NCBI GenBank assembly: GCA_017880865.1
Contig: JADGRL010000003.1
Span: 1 to 64,000 of the forward strand
Source: Gallionella sp.
GTDB taxonomy: Bacteria; Pseudomonadota; Gammaproteobacteria; Burkholderiales; Gallionellaceae
Direction: 5' to 3'
Length of the DNA: 64,000 bases
Under the pieces are notes generated by a model. It had not been told where the DNA came from. It saw only the letters and a program-made list of their open reading frames with translations, and ran no database searches. Within the stretch, counting starts at the first letter, position 1, and each line of letters begins with the position of its first letter. Shown one piece after another: positions 16,215 through 26,234 of this stretch. A program made the translations under genes and the position numbers.

Positions 16215-18834
16215 TATAGCCGCGCTGCGCGAATCGTTGCGCATTGACCGCTTAGCCCTCGAACACGATTTCTTGGAACCTAATCCCCGCAAGGGGGAGG
16301 CCGGTGGGTTCACCCTACGGGTGCAAGAACCTCTGCGAGGCCCCGCTGCTGCGCAGCGACCCTCCCGCACCGGGAAAGCGGCACACCTGCTCGGCGCACA
16401 CAGCAAACTGATCGACCAATACCTGCGCCGCGTCTGGCAGCAGCTCGCGATGCCTGACCACATCGCGCTGGTCGCGGTGGGCGGCTACGGACGCGGTGAG
16501 CTGTACCCGAAGTCTGACATCGATCTGCTGATTCTGCTGGATGCCGATGAACCGGATGCGGCCTTGCATCAAAAACTGCATCAGCTGGTCAGCACGCTGT
16601 GGGACATCGGACTGGAAGTCGGACACAGCATCCGTACCGTGGCGCAGTGCCTGAGCGAATCCGCCGACATCACGGTGCAAACCAACCTGCTCGAAGCGCG
16701 CCAGCTGACCGGCGATGCCGGGCTGTTCAAGCAATTGCAAGACGCCATGCAACAACACCTGAACCCGCGCGAATTCTTTCTCGCCAAGCAGCTTGAACAA
16801 AAGCTACGCCACGCTCGCTTTTTCGATGCGGATTACAACCTCGAACCCAATCTGAAAGAAAGTCCGGGCGGTCTGCGCGATCTGCAAACCATTACCTGGA
16901 TCAGCCGCGCAGCAGGCCTGGGCACACGCTGGACGGAACTTGCCCATGCGGGATTGATCAGTCTTGCCGAAGCGCGCCAGATTGCCCGCCACGACACGCT
17001 GCTGCAAACCCTGCGCACGCATTTGCACTATCTCGCCAAACGGCGCGAAGACCGCTTGATATTCGAATTTCAGACGCCGCTCGCCGAGCAAATGTGCATC
17101 ACCGCCTCGACCAGCCGCCGCGCCAGCGAACATCTGATGCAACGCTACTACCGCACCAAACGGGCGGTGCGCCAATTCAATACCATCGTATTGCAAAGCC
17201 TGCACGATCACCTGTTTCGCGAAGCTCCCGCGCAGCACGCGCTGAACGAGCGCTTCAGGGTCATCGGCACGTTGCTGGAGATTCGCGACGAGCAGTTGTT
17301 CGAGCACACACCCGGCGCGATTTTTGAGCTGTTCCTGCTGATGGAGCAACACCCCGAGCTGACCGATCTCAGCGCGAAAACCTTGCGTGCGCTGTGGCGC
17401 GCGCAACACTACATCGACGCAGCCTTTCGCCGCGATCCGCTCAACCGGGCGCGCTTCATGGAGATCGTGCGCCAACCGCAAGGGGTGCTCCACGCGCTGC
17501 GGCGCATGAATCAATACGGCATACTCGGCGCTTATATTCCCGCGTTCGGGCGCATCGTAGGTCAAATGCAGCATGACCTGTTCCACGTCTACACCGTGGA
17601 TGAACACATCCTGATGGTGGTGCGCAACCTGCGCCGCTTCGCGGTGCCGGAGTTCGCGCACGAGTACCCGCTATGCAGCAAATTGCTCGGTGAATTCGCC
17701 CGTCCCGAAGTGTTGTATATCGCCGGGCTGTTCCACGACATCGCCAAGGGACGCGGCGGAGACCACGCGCAACTGGGCAAGAAAGACGCACGCGCCTTTT
17801 GCGTACAGCACCAGCTCAGCCGCGACGACACCGATCTGGTGGTATGGCTGGTCGAGCAACATCTGATGTTTTCCGCCACCGCACAGAAGCAGGACTTGTC
17901 CGACCCGGAGGTCATCGCGGCCTTTGCCGACAAGATCAAAAACGACCGCTATCTGGTCGCGCTGTATCTGCTGACTGTGGCCGATGTGCGCGGCACCAGC
18001 CCGAAAATATGGAATGCCTGGAAAGCCAAGCTGCTGGAAGATTTGTTCCTGCTTGCGCGGCGTTATCTGAGCGATGGCAAAGTCGCCGATCGTCTCGGAG
18101 ATATTCGCCGCGAAGCCGCCACCACGCTGAATCTTTATGCCATGACGGCCGACTCCTACCAGCTGCTGTGGGCGCAACTCGACGACAGCTATTTTCTGGA
18201 TCACGAACCTCAGGAGATCGCCTGGCATACCCGCTTGCTGGCGTTCAAGGTGAACACCACCGCGCCGATCGTGAAAGCGCGCTTGAGCCGCGTCGAAGAA
18301 GGTTTGCAGGTGCTGGTGTATTGCCCCGACCAGCGCGGCCTGTTTGCGCGCATCTGCGACTTTTTCGCCCGGATGAATTACACCATCGTCGAGGCCAAGA
18401 TCCACACCACCCGGCACGGCTATGCCTTGAACAGCTTCCAGATCATGGAAGCGGTACGCAGCGACACGGTGTATCGCGACATCATGAACTACATCGAATT
18501 CGAACTGGCACAGCAGATAGCACAACTCAAACCGATCGCCCCCACCGCCTCGGGGCGCATCAACCGCCAGCTCAAACACTTCCCGATCAACACCGAAGTC
18601 GAGCTCAAACCCGACCACAAAGGCATGTACATGCTGTCGCTAATCGCGGGCGACAGGCCGGGCCTGTTGGCGCGCATCGCGCTGATCTTCGACCAGCACG
18701 CCATCCGCCTGCACCGCGCCAAGATCAACACGCTGGGCAGCCGCGCCGAGGACGTGTTCTGGATCAGCGGCGCAATACTCGCTACCCCAGAGCACACCGC
18801 TGCTTTTCTCAACGAGCTGCGGGATAAATTCTAA
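16189..18834 (+). CDS. glnD: bifunctional uridylyltransferase/uridylyl-removing enzyme
   Basis: Senses glutamine and adds or removes UMP on PII, which controls nitrogen metabolism. The 881-residue protein has the nucleotidyltransferase motif GGYGRGELYPKSDIDLLIL (~100), an HD domain with LFHDIAKGRGGDH (~518) and two C-terminal ACT domains (one around VLVYCPDQRGLFARI, one around SLIAGDRPGLLARI). The start at 16189 overlaps map by 26 bases and lacks an obvious ribosome-binding site, so the exact start is uncertain. Residues ~28-62, Gly/Pro/Arg-rich, are encoded by a dispersed DNA repeat and are unlike GlnD of other species. Confidence 0.95.
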   Translation: MAVLPLHNDIAALRESLRIDRLALEHDFLEPNPRKGEAGGFTLRVQEPLRGPAAAQRPSRTGKAAHLLGAHSKLIDQYLRRVWQQLAMPDHIALVAVGGYGRGELYPKSDIDLLILLDADEPDAALHQKLHQLVSTLWDIGLEVGHSIRTVAQCLSESADITVQTNLLEARQLTGDAGLFKQLQDAMQQHLNPREFFLAKQLEQKLRHARFFDADYNLEPNLKESPGGLRDLQTITWISRAAGLGTRWTELAHAGLISLAEARQIARHDTLLQTLRTHLHYLAKRREDRLIFEFQTPLAEQMCITASTSRRASEHLMQRYYRTKRAVRQFNTIVLQSLHDHLFREAPAQHALNERFRVIGTLLEIRDEQLFEHTPGAIFELFLLMEQHPELTDLSAKTLRALWRAQHYIDAAFRRDPLNRARFMEIVRQPQGVLHALRRMNQYGILGAYIPAFGRIVGQMQHDLFHVYTVDEHILMVVRNLRRFAVPEFAHEYPLCSKLLGEFARPEVLYIAGLFHDIAKGRGGDHAQLGKKDARAFCVQHQLSRDDTDLVVWLVEQHLMFSATAQKQDLSDPEVIAAFADKIKNDRYLVALYLLTVADVRGTSPKIWNAWKAKLLEDLFLLARRYLSDGKVADRLGDIRREAATTLNLYAMTADSYQLLWAQLDDSYFLDHEPQEIAWHTRLLAFKVNTTAPIVKARLSRVEEGLQVLVYCPDQRGLFARICDFFARMNYTIVEAKIHTTRHGYALNSFQIMEAVRSDTVYRDIMNYIEFELAQQIAQLKPIAPTASGRINRQLKHFPINTEVELKPDHKGMYMLSLIAGDRPGLLARIALIFDQHAIRLHRAKINTLGSRAEDVFWISGAILATPEHTAAFLNELRDKF
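16278..16372 (+). repeat. dispersed repeat read in frame inside glnD
   Basis: The stretch has the look of an intergenic element: a run CCCCGCAAGGGGGAGG, then CCTACGGGTGCAAGAACCTCTG, then GCTGCTGCGCAGC, then CCCTCCC. Its middle resembles the reverse complement of the repeat at 8942-9019 (GGGTGCAAGAACCCCTG). No stop codon interrupts glnD. Confidence 0.6.
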
Positions 18835-19056
18835 AAGCTGAGTTTTTTAGCCCTGCTCACGATGTGAATCGTGGCTATAATCTGCGACATGGATTTATAG
18901 CTCTCGTTGCTTGAACGGGGGTGATGCGGAACGATCAGCGGATAGTTGATTCGCTCCAAAAGCGGATGCTGGCGAATAGCAGGAATGTAATGCGGTACCC
19001 GTGGCTATCGGTGTATATCCGTGGTTATTTAGATTATCAGGTTGAACATTCCGACG

Positions 19057-22000
19057 ATGGCTAGCCTTTTTAACTCATCAAAGTTACATCCACTTGTACT
19101 CAAGACGCTGCGCCTGATGGCCGTATTGGCGGCCTTGCTGCTGGGTGGCGTTTTGTATGTCGCATTTGTGGGTGTTTCTATTGATGCCTCCGGGCTGCGT
19201 GGCAAGGTTGTCGCCATGCTCACGAAAAGTCTCGGGCGCGAGGTGCGCTTCGATGGCCCGCTGCAACTTGAGGTATCCGCCCATCCCAAGTTGGTCGTTG
19301 GCGGATTGCATATCGCCAATGCGGCAGGCTTTACTGGCAACGAATTTGCCAGCATGGGCGAGGCGAGGCTGGCGCTGGATCTGTGGCCGCTGTTGCGGAT
19401 GCGCCTGCAAATCGAGGAGCTGTCGGGCATTGATGTGCATATTCGTTTGCAACTGAATAAAAATGGCGACAGTAACTGGACATTCAAGCCGTCTGCACAG
19501 AAACCTGAGATGGCGCAGGTACCCGTTGCTCAGCATGCTGCAAGCATGGCATTGGGAAGCCTGATAGCAAGGCTCGATATAAAACGCGTGTCGCTGGAAA
19601 AGCTGGATGTGGAATTCATCGCTGCCAATGCGAAAAGCCATTTTTTTGAATTGCAATCGCTGCTCGCGCAATTCCCCGCCGGGCAACCGCTTACGCTGAC
19701 ATTGCACGGCACAGTTGAAAAAATCTATCCCTATCAGCTTGATTTCACTGGCGGCACCATCGCCGATCTGGTGCGCGTTGATAAACCATGGCCCATCGAT
19801 CTGACGCTCGGTTTTATGAGTTCGCGCTTGTCGCTAAACGGCAGTGTGTCTGGCAGCAGCGGTGAAATTAACTTTGGATTGGGCACTGAAAACCTGGGCG
19901 AATTCGAACGCCTGCTCCAGACTGATCTGCCTGCGGTTGGTGTCGCCGGCATCTCGGGTGCCATCAAGTATGCTCCTGGCAAAATCGCACTGGATAATTT
20001 GAATGGCGTCATGGGCAAGACTACGCTCAACGGCACGATCAATTTAGACTATAGCGGCGAGCGTCCCAAAGTGCAGGGCGAACTCACGCTGCCGGTGCTG
20101 GATTTGCGACCATTCATGACGGGGCAGCCCGCCGCGCAAGATGAACCGCCGCAAAGCCTAGCCGAGATGTATCGGGAACTCGCCAAGGCGACGTTCAACC
20201 TGAAAGAGCTCAATAGCGTAGATGCCGATCTGACCTTGCGTGTCGGGCAATGGCTGCATCTTCCAGGTTCGGTGCATGACGCGAGGTTGCATGTGAAGCT
20301 CGTGCAAGGTCGCCTCACTGTGCCGGTGCAAGCCACCGTGGCGGATGTGGTGTTGGCAGGCCAAGCCAGCGCCGATGCAAGCGTGACTCCGGCGCGTTTT
20401 AAACTGGCGCTCGGCACGCATGATTCCAGTGTGGGTAATCTGGCCGGGTTGTTGGTCGGTATGCCCGATGTCAGAGGGCAGTTGGGCCGTTTAGATTTGC
20501 GTATCAGTGCAAGGGGAGACCGTGGTTCCGAGCTGATGCAGAGTCTGGATGTGCGGCTGGATGTGAAACGCGGAAATCTGACGTATGGCAACGGAGCGGG
20601 GGGACGCACCGTGCAGTTCTCACTGCAAAATCTGACAGTGGCGCTGCCGGCCGGGAGGGCTTTGCGGGCTGAGGCGCATGGTGAGTTGCTGGACAAGCGT
20701 TTCAATGCGTCGCTGCGCAGCGGTTCATTGGCCGACATCATGCAAGAAGCACACGCGCCGGTTAATTTTGAATTGCAGGCCGGCAGTGCCCGCGCGCAAA
20801 TACACGGTGTGTTGCAGCAGACCACAAAAAATTCAGGATCGGAGATAAACTTCGAACTCGCAGCGCCGCATTCCGGCGAAATCGCAAGCTGGCTCGGACT
20901 CAAACCCGGAGCGGATGCGCCCATCAATATGCACGGCAGTTTTCACACCGACAACGATAGCTGGCATTTGGCCGATCTCTCCTTGCAATTGGGGCGCAGC
21001 AATTTATCTGCCGATGTGTTGCGCACTTTTGACCAGGGCAAGTCGCTTATAAAATTGCAATTGACGAGCGATCTTGTTGACGTGGACGAACTGCAATCGC
21101 TGCTGCCGGAGTCCGATAAAAATCCTTCTGCAGCAACGCCGGCAAGCGTGAACATGATCGATATTCCCATCCTGCCACATGACATCAACCTGGCGGATGC
21201 GGACATCAACGTGCGCATCGGGCGCATTGCCAGCACGTCGCCGTTTGCAGTACGCGACTTGCGTTTCGACGGACATATACGCGACGGCATGATGCCTGCA
21301 TCACCGTTTTCGGCCAATGTAGCGGGAAATGATTTTAGCGGCGCAATCCTTCTTGATTTGCGCACCCAGCAACCGCACTCTGTACTGTGGCTGTCGGTGG
21401 ACGCACTGGACATCGGCCATATCCTGAACAAGCTGGGTATCGCGAGCAATATCGACGCCGGTATCGATCATATGAGCCTGCAACTGGATTTGCATTCGAG
21501 CCGCCTGGGCCAACTGTTGGCGCAATCTGAATTGGCGCTCAGCTTTGAGGGAGGTCACCTCACTTTGCACGATGCCAATACCGGCGGAAAAATACGCATT
21601 GCGCTCGACAAAGGAGAGCTCAAATCTGCTGCCGGAGCCCCCGTGTATCTCGACCTGACAGGATCGCTCGACAATATTCCCGTCTCCATCGGCATACAAA
21701 CCGCCAAGGCCGTTGATCTGATTAACCCAAATTTATCGGTTCCGTTTAAATTTAACGCAAGCACATCCGGTGCCGCCATCCAGCTGTCGGGTGACATTGA
21801 CCGCCCCTTTGCATCGAGAGACATCGAGCTTGCGCTCGACATGAGTGGTATCCGTCTGGATGATCTCAATTCGCTAGCGCATACCTCGTTGCCACCGTGG
21901 GGACCGTGGCAGGCTTCGGGAAAATTTCACATGTCCTCCGGAGGCTATGAAGTCTCGTCTTTGCTGTTGCAGGTGGGGAGCAGCCAGCTCACAGGAGATG

Positions 22001-23001
22001 GCCGAGTCGATACGAAAGTCGTGCCGCCGCGCATTGATGTCGCGCTGAGCGCCCCGACGATCCAGCTCGACGATTTCAGATTCGGTGACTGGTCGCCGGA
22101 GAAAAAAAAGCCGACCACCCCGTCAACTACAGCAAAACCGGAAACCAAAGGCGAGCATGTCCAGAAAATTTTAAGTCGGGAAGTGCTGCGACGTCAGAAC
22201 GCGTATTTGACGGTGCGCGTGGATCAGGTCATTTCCGGGCAAGACCTGCTCGGTAGCGGAAAACTCGAAGCAAAATTGGAGAGCGGCCGCGCCGATATCG
22301 GCCCGGTTGTCGTCAATACGCCGGGAGGTTCAGCATCGTTCCAGCTGGGGTATGAGCCCGGTGAAAAAGATGTGGTGGTCAATTTGCGCGCTGAGGCCAA
22401 ACATTTCGATTACGGTATTCTGGCGCGCCGGATTGATCCTGCGAGCGAGATGAGCGGGATTTTTAGTCTGGATGTCGATGTCATCGCCCGCGCCCAATAC
22501 TTGTCGGAGCTTTTGCGTTACGGCAAGGGACACATCAATTTCGCAGTGTGGCCAGAAAACCTAAAGTCGGGCTTGCTCGACATCTGGGCGGTGAATGTGC
22601 TGATGGCGCTATTGCCCGCTATTGATTCATCGGACGAATCCAAAGTGAACTGTGCCATCGGACGTTTTGTGCTGGGCGACGGCAGGCTGTCCGACAAAAC
22701 CATCCTGATCGACACCAGCCGGATGCGCGTCACCGGCAAGGGAGGGGTGGACTTTGCGACGGAAGAAATTCGGCTCTACGTGCAGCCCCGCGCAAAAACA
22801 CCACAGTTCATGAGCTTCGCCATTCCGATCGAGCTGAGCGGCCATTTTAATGACTTTCACGTTGGCGTCAGACCGGCGGATGTGCTGGAAACCGTGGGTC
22901 AACTTGCCACCTCGATTGTCTGGGTGCCGATACAAACGCTGTTCGGGAAAAAGATGCCTGCCGACGGACGCGATGTGTGCGCGGCTGTAGAATTCAAATA
23001 A
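19057..23001 (+). CDS. AsmA-family protein
   Basis: A 1314-residue protein with one N-terminal membrane anchor (~15-37) and a long periplasmic part of repetitive beta-strands. The N-terminus (DASGLRGKVVAMLTKSLGREVRFDGPLQLEVSAHPKLVVGG within ~45-90) is the AsmA domain, and the C-terminal portion (FAVWPENLKSGLLDIWAVNVLMALLP) is the usual AsmA_2-like end. Large AsmA-like proteins are thought to act as lipid-transfer bridges between the two membranes. The ATG at 19057 is preferred; an in-frame TTG at 19042 adds five residues. The 222-base gap before it contains a TATAAT at 18876-18881 with no clear -35. It stands alone. Confidence 0.88.
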   Translation: MASLFNSSKLHPLVLKTLRLMAVLAALLLGGVLYVAFVGVSIDASGLRGKVVAMLTKSLGREVRFDGPLQLEVSAHPKLVVGGLHIANAAGFTGNEFASMGEARLALDLWPLLRMRLQIEELSGIDVHIRLQLNKNGDSNWTFKPSAQKPEMAQVPVAQHAASMALGSLIARLDIKRVSLEKLDVEFIAANAKSHFFELQSLLAQFPAGQPLTLTLHGTVEKIYPYQLDFTGGTIADLVRVDKPWPIDLTLGFMSSRLSLNGSVSGSSGEINFGLGTENLGEFERLLQTDLPAVGVAGISGAIKYAPGKIALDNLNGVMGKTTLNGTINLDYSGERPKVQGELTLPVLDLRPFMTGQPAAQDEPPQSLAEMYRELAKATFNLKELNSVDADLTLRVGQWLHLPGSVHDARLHVKLVQGRLTVPVQATVADVVLAGQASADASVTPARFKLALGTHDSSVGNLAGLLVGMPDVRGQLGRLDLRISARGDRGSELMQSLDVRLDVKRGNLTYGNGAGGRTVQFSLQNLTVALPAGRALRAEAHGELLDKRFNASLRSGSLADIMQEAHAPVNFELQAGSARAQIHGVLQQTTKNSGSEINFELAAPHSGEIASWLGLKPGADAPINMHGSFHTDNDSWHLADLSLQLGRSNLSADVLRTFDQGKSLIKLQLTSDLVDVDELQSLLPESDKNPSAATPASVNMIDIPILPHDINLADADINVRIGRIASTSPFAVRDLRFDGHIRDGMMPASPFSANVAGNDFSGAILLDLRTQQPHSVLWLSVDALDIGHILNKLGIASNIDAGIDHMSLQLDLHSSRLGQLLAQSELALSFEGGHLTLHDANTGGKIRIALDKGELKSAAGAPVYLDLTGSLDNIPVSIGIQTAKAVDLINPNLSVPFKFNASTSGAAIQLSGDIDRPFASRDIELALDMSGIRLDDLNSLAHTSLPPWGPWQASGKFHMSSGGYEVSSLLLQVGSSQLTGDGRVDTKVVPPRIDVALSAPTIQLDDFRFGDWSPEKKKPTTPSTTAKPETKGEHVQKILSREVLRRQNAYLTVRVDQVISGQDLLGSGKLEAKLESGRADIGPVVVNTPGGSASFQLGYEPGEKDVVVNLRAEAKHFDYGILARRIDPASEMSGIFSLDVDVIARAQYLSELLRYGKGHINFAVWPENLKSGLLDIWAVNVLMALLPAIDSSDESKVNCAIGRFVLGDGRLSDKTILIDTSRMRVTGKGGVDFATEEIRLYVQPRAKTPQFMSFAIPIELSGHFNDFHVGVRPADVLETVGQLATSIVWVPIQTLFGKKMPADGRDVCAAVEFK

Positions 23002-23090
23002 GGAAAAAATCCACAGCAAAGACTTTGCTAAACAACGGATATAAATTTCATCCGCTTTTCATTAACCGCATCATGCAGCATCACCTGAAA

Positions 23091-23130
23091 ATATTGCGGC
23101 AGCGAAAGTTGCCCGATGCGGCAGCAATAT
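23091..23130. other. hairpin between converging genes
   Basis: ATATTGC (23091-23097) pairs with GCAATAT (23124-23130) with partial pairing inside. It lies between the ends of the AsmA gene and the phosphoribosyltransferase gene, where a bidirectional terminator would be expected, but no clear T run follows the stem. Confidence 0.35.
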
Positions 23131-23185
23131 ACTCACTAATCGAATCTGCATAACGACGCCGTGCAGAAACCGTCTCCAAATAGTG

Positions 23186-23809
23186 TTAAACCGCCGCCAG
23201 CAGTCCGATCACTTCTTCGTCGCTGACTTGAGGAAAAGACTGATAGAACTGCCCCACCGCATAAAACATTTCCGGCGCACTCAGGCACACCACCTCATCG
23301 GCGTATGGCCTCACCTTGGACAAGCTATCCAGTGGAGCAACCGGCACGGCGCAGATCAGTTTTTTCGGGGACTTGGCGCGCAGCGCGTGCAGTGCGGCGA
23401 TCATCGTGGAGCCGGTGGCGAGACCATCGTCCACGACGATGACGATGCGCCCCGACGGGTCGAGCGGCGGGCGTATCGGGGTATAGCTGGCGCGCCGCTC
23501 GCGCATCACTTTGAGTTGCGCGGCCTTCTCGACTTCGATGTATTGCGTACTGCCGCCCACCTGCCCAGCATAGTCACCGAGGTAGGTCCAGCCGGTCTCG
23601 TCCACCGAGCCGATCGCAAATTCCTGGTTACCCGGCGCGCGCAGTTTGCGCACCAGCACCACGTCCACTTCCCCACCCAGCGCATCGGCGATGATTGTTG
23701 CCATCGGCACCGCACCGCGCGGAATCGCCAGCACCAGCGGATGCTGTCCGCGATATTGCACCAACGCTTCCGCCAGTCGGCGGGCGGCATCTTCGCGATC
23801 ACGAAACAT
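23186..23809 (-). CDS. phosphoribosyltransferase-family protein
   Basis: A 207-residue type I phosphoribosyltransferase-fold protein. The PRPP-binding loop IVIVVDDGLATGSTM is intact (~115-130). The N-terminus (PLVLAIPRGAVPMATIIADALGGEVDVVLVRKLRAPGNQEFAIGSV) matches the stand-alone predicted phosphoribosyltransferases (COG1926) rather than a known purine or pyrimidine salvage enzyme. Two ATGs are adjacent; the second, at 23809, has AAGGAGGT at the better distance. It is not in an operon, and a palindromic repeat separates it from the next gene. The substrate is unknown. Confidence 0.85.
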   Translation of the reverse strand: MFRDREDAARRLAEALVQYRGQHPLVLAIPRGAVPMATIIADALGGEVDVVLVRKLRAPGNQEFAIGSVDETGWTYLGDYAGQVGGSTQYIEVEKAAQLKVMRERRASYTPIRPPLDPSGRIVIVVDDGLATGSTMIAALHALRAKSPKKLICAVPVAPLDSLSKVRPYADEVVCLSAPEMFYAVGQFYQSFPQVSDEEVIGLLAAV

Positions 23810-23843
23810 CATGCACCTCCTTTTTTCGATACGGACAAATTCG

Positions 23844-23919
23844 GTAGGATGGGTTGAGCAACGCGATACCCATCGGTTACATTGATTTGTTGGGTATCTC
23901 TATGCTCAACCCAACCTAC
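23844..23919. repeat. dispersed palindromic repeat
   Basis: GTAGGATGGGTTGAGC (23844-23859) is repeated inverted as GCTCAACCCAACCTAC (23904-23919), with an inner pair GATACCCA/TGGGTATC. This type (GTAGGNTGGGTTGAGC) is a common intergenic repeat of proteobacteria. Confidence 0.75.
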
Positions 23920-23924
23920 ATAGC

Positions 23925-26171
23925 TTATTGCTGCCTTACCAATACTTCAAATCGTTGCAGCGGCACCGGTTTGCTGAACATATAACCCTGAAAGGCATGG
24001 CATCCGTAGAGTTCCAGAAATTCAAACTGCGCATCGGTTTCCACTCCCTCGGCAATAACTGTCAGCTCGAAGGTGCGCCCCAGCGTGATAATCGCCTGCA
24101 CGACGGCCGCATCATTCGCATCGACAGACAGATCGCGGACAAAGGATTGGTCGATCTTCAACTCATCCAGTGGCAATTGTTTGAGATAGGAAAGCGAGGA
24201 ATAACCGGTACCAAAATCATCCATCGCAAGACGGATGCCGAGCTTCTTGAGCGCGCGCATCTTGGCGACGGTATCACCGACATCTTCGAGTATCGAACTC
24301 TCGGTCAGCTCGACGACCAGACGCGCCGGATTGGCTCCGGTCTCGGCGAGCACCAGCCTGACTTGTTCGACAAATTCCGCCTGATGGAACTGGCGCGCAC
24401 TGACGTTAACAGAAAGCCGCAATTCCCGTGTATCGGCAGAACCGGACCAAATCCTGATTTGCTCACAGGCGGATTTCAGCACCCAATGACCGATGGGCAA
24501 AATCAGCCCGATTTCCTCTGCAATCGGAATAAAGTCGTCCGGCAACACCTGCCCGCGCTCGGGATGTTCCCAACGTATCAAGGCTTCTGCACCGATGATA
24601 TGGTGATAACTATTCACCTGCATCTGATAGTAGAGCTGAAACTGCTGGTGCTTCAATGCCTGACGCAGATCGTTTTCCAGCGCGCTGCGCTCAACCAGTT
24701 TCGCCTGCATATCGGGATCGAAAAAGCGCAGGCTATTGCGTCCGCTTTTCTTGGCATGAAACATCGCAAGGTCTGCATGTTTGAGCAACTCATCGACCGT
24801 CTTGTCATGTCCGTAAAACAGGCTGACCCCGATACTGGCCGTGCAGGTAAACTCAACCCCTTCCAGGATATAGCTCGATGCAATCGCATCACGCACTTTC
24901 TCCCCCACCAAGCCCGCCTGAACGGCGGCTTCCTGGGCATCCTCTTTCAGGTTTTCCAGCATCAACACGAACTCGTCGCCACCCAGTCTCGCCACGGTGT
25001 CGCCTTCACGCACGCTGGCATTCAGGCGTTGTGCGATCTCGATCAGCAGCAGGTCGCCGACATCGTGACCGCGCGTATCGTTGAGCGTCTTGAAGTTATC
25101 CAGATCGAGAAACAATAACGCACCATAGTGTCCGCTGCGGCTGCTTGCGGCAAGAGCCTGTCCCAGGCGGTCCAGCAGCAGACGTCGGTTGGGGAGCCGA
25201 GTAAGCGGATCGTAATAGGCGAGGCGGTGGATTTCGGCAGAAGCATCAGGATGCTGGGTGATCTCTGAAAAAGTGCCCACGTAATGGGTGACGCATTCAT
25301 CGGGTGCAGTAACGGCGGAGATGGTCAGCCATTCGGCAAAAATTTTGCCATTCTTGCGTCGGTTCCAGATTTCTCCCTGCCAGAATTTATGCTGCGTCAG
25401 GGTCGCCCACATGCGCTCGTAGAAATCCTTGTCCTGACGACCTGATTTGAGCATTGCCGGTTTGCGTCCAACAGCCTCATCAGCACTGTAACCGGTGAGA
25501 CGGGTAAAGGCCTGGTTGACCCGTATGATGATGCCGTCGGCATTGGCGACCAACATCCCCTCCTGCGACTCGAAAGCGATTGCGGCAATGCGCAACGCCT
25601 CATCCGCCTGCCTGCGTTGGGTGACATCGCGCACCAGTGAAAGAACCCCGCGTCGATCTCCCAGCGAGAACGGGCTCGCACTGATCTGCCCGGTAATACG
25701 CCGGCCATCCTTGCCAACGAAAATTCTCTCGAAAACGACGCTCTCGCCTGCCGCCAGCCGGTGAGCGACCGTATCCGTATGCTGCACAATGATATCCAGC
25801 GGATTCATCGTAAGCATTTCCTGCCGGGTATAGCCCAACAACTCACACGCCACGTCGTTTACTTCAACAAAATTGCCCAACACACTGCCATCAATGTAAT
25901 GAATAAAAATGGCGTCCTGAATGCAGTTAAACAGCGTACTGAACCGTTCTTCGTATTTTTGAAATATATTTTCGGCCTGATCGCGTTCGGTGATATCCAC
26001 ATCAAGCCCCGGTATCGCATCAGCTAACAGTTTGAGGATAAGGGTCTCCGGTTCAGCATGGGCAGAATGCACCTCGGCCTTGGGCCGAAGTGTGGCTGAT
26101 TTTTCTGCGTTTAAATTATTGCTCACCGTGTGTTCCATGCTCAATTCTATATTTGGCATTATCCTGAACAT
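23925..26171 (-). CDS. PAS-PAS-GGDEF-EAL cyclic-di-GMP signalling protein
   Basis: A 748-residue soluble protein with no membrane segment. It has two PAS domains (~70-190 and ~195-315), a GGDEF domain (~320-480) with an intact GGDEF motif and an RxxD inhibitory site five residues before it (REGD), and an EAL domain (~495-745) with EALIRWEHP, the DDFGTGYSS loop and a late EGVE. All catalytic residues that I can check are present, so it could make and break c-di-GMP. The PAS domains should sense redox, oxygen or a ligand. Three Met codons near the start make the exact N-terminus uncertain. Confidence 0.93.
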   Translation of the reverse strand: MFRIMPNIELSMEHTVSNNLNAEKSATLRPKAEVHSAHAEPETLILKLLADAIPGLDVDITERDQAENIFQKYEERFSTLFNCIQDAIFIHYIDGSVLGNFVEVNDVACELLGYTRQEMLTMNPLDIIVQHTDTVAHRLAAGESVVFERIFVGKDGRRITGQISASPFSLGDRRGVLSLVRDVTQRRQADEALRIAAIAFESQEGMLVANADGIIIRVNQAFTRLTGYSADEAVGRKPAMLKSGRQDKDFYERMWATLTQHKFWQGEIWNRRKNGKIFAEWLTISAVTAPDECVTHYVGTFSEITQHPDASAEIHRLAYYDPLTRLPNRRLLLDRLGQALAASSRSGHYGALLFLDLDNFKTLNDTRGHDVGDLLLIEIAQRLNASVREGDTVARLGGDEFVLMLENLKEDAQEAAVQAGLVGEKVRDAIASSYILEGVEFTCTASIGVSLFYGHDKTVDELLKHADLAMFHAKKSGRNSLRFFDPDMQAKLVERSALENDLRQALKHQQFQLYYQMQVNSYHHIIGAEALIRWEHPERGQVLPDDFIPIAEEIGLILPIGHWVLKSACEQIRIWSGSADTRELRLSVNVSARQFHQAEFVEQVRLVLAETGANPARLVVELTESSILEDVGDTVAKMRALKKLGIRLAMDDFGTGYSSLSYLKQLPLDELKIDQSFVRDLSVDANDAAVVQAIITLGRTFELTVIAEGVETDAQFEFLELYGCHAFQGYMFSKPVPLQRFEVLVRQQ

Positions 26172-26234
26172 TGGAAAATGCTTCAGGATAATGCGGGCAA
26201 CTTCCGCTGCACCCGCTAGGAGTATGCCAGAGGG

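Noticed and set aside
17799-18827. A 342-codon plus-strand frame overlapping glnD
   Set aside because: Alternative frame inside a certain gene; Arg/His/Pro-rich composition without any domain.
18876-18881. TATAAT as the promoter of the AsmA-family gene
   Set aside because: No acceptable -35 box at 16-18 bases, and the start of the gene is about 175 bases away; mentioned only in the gene entry.
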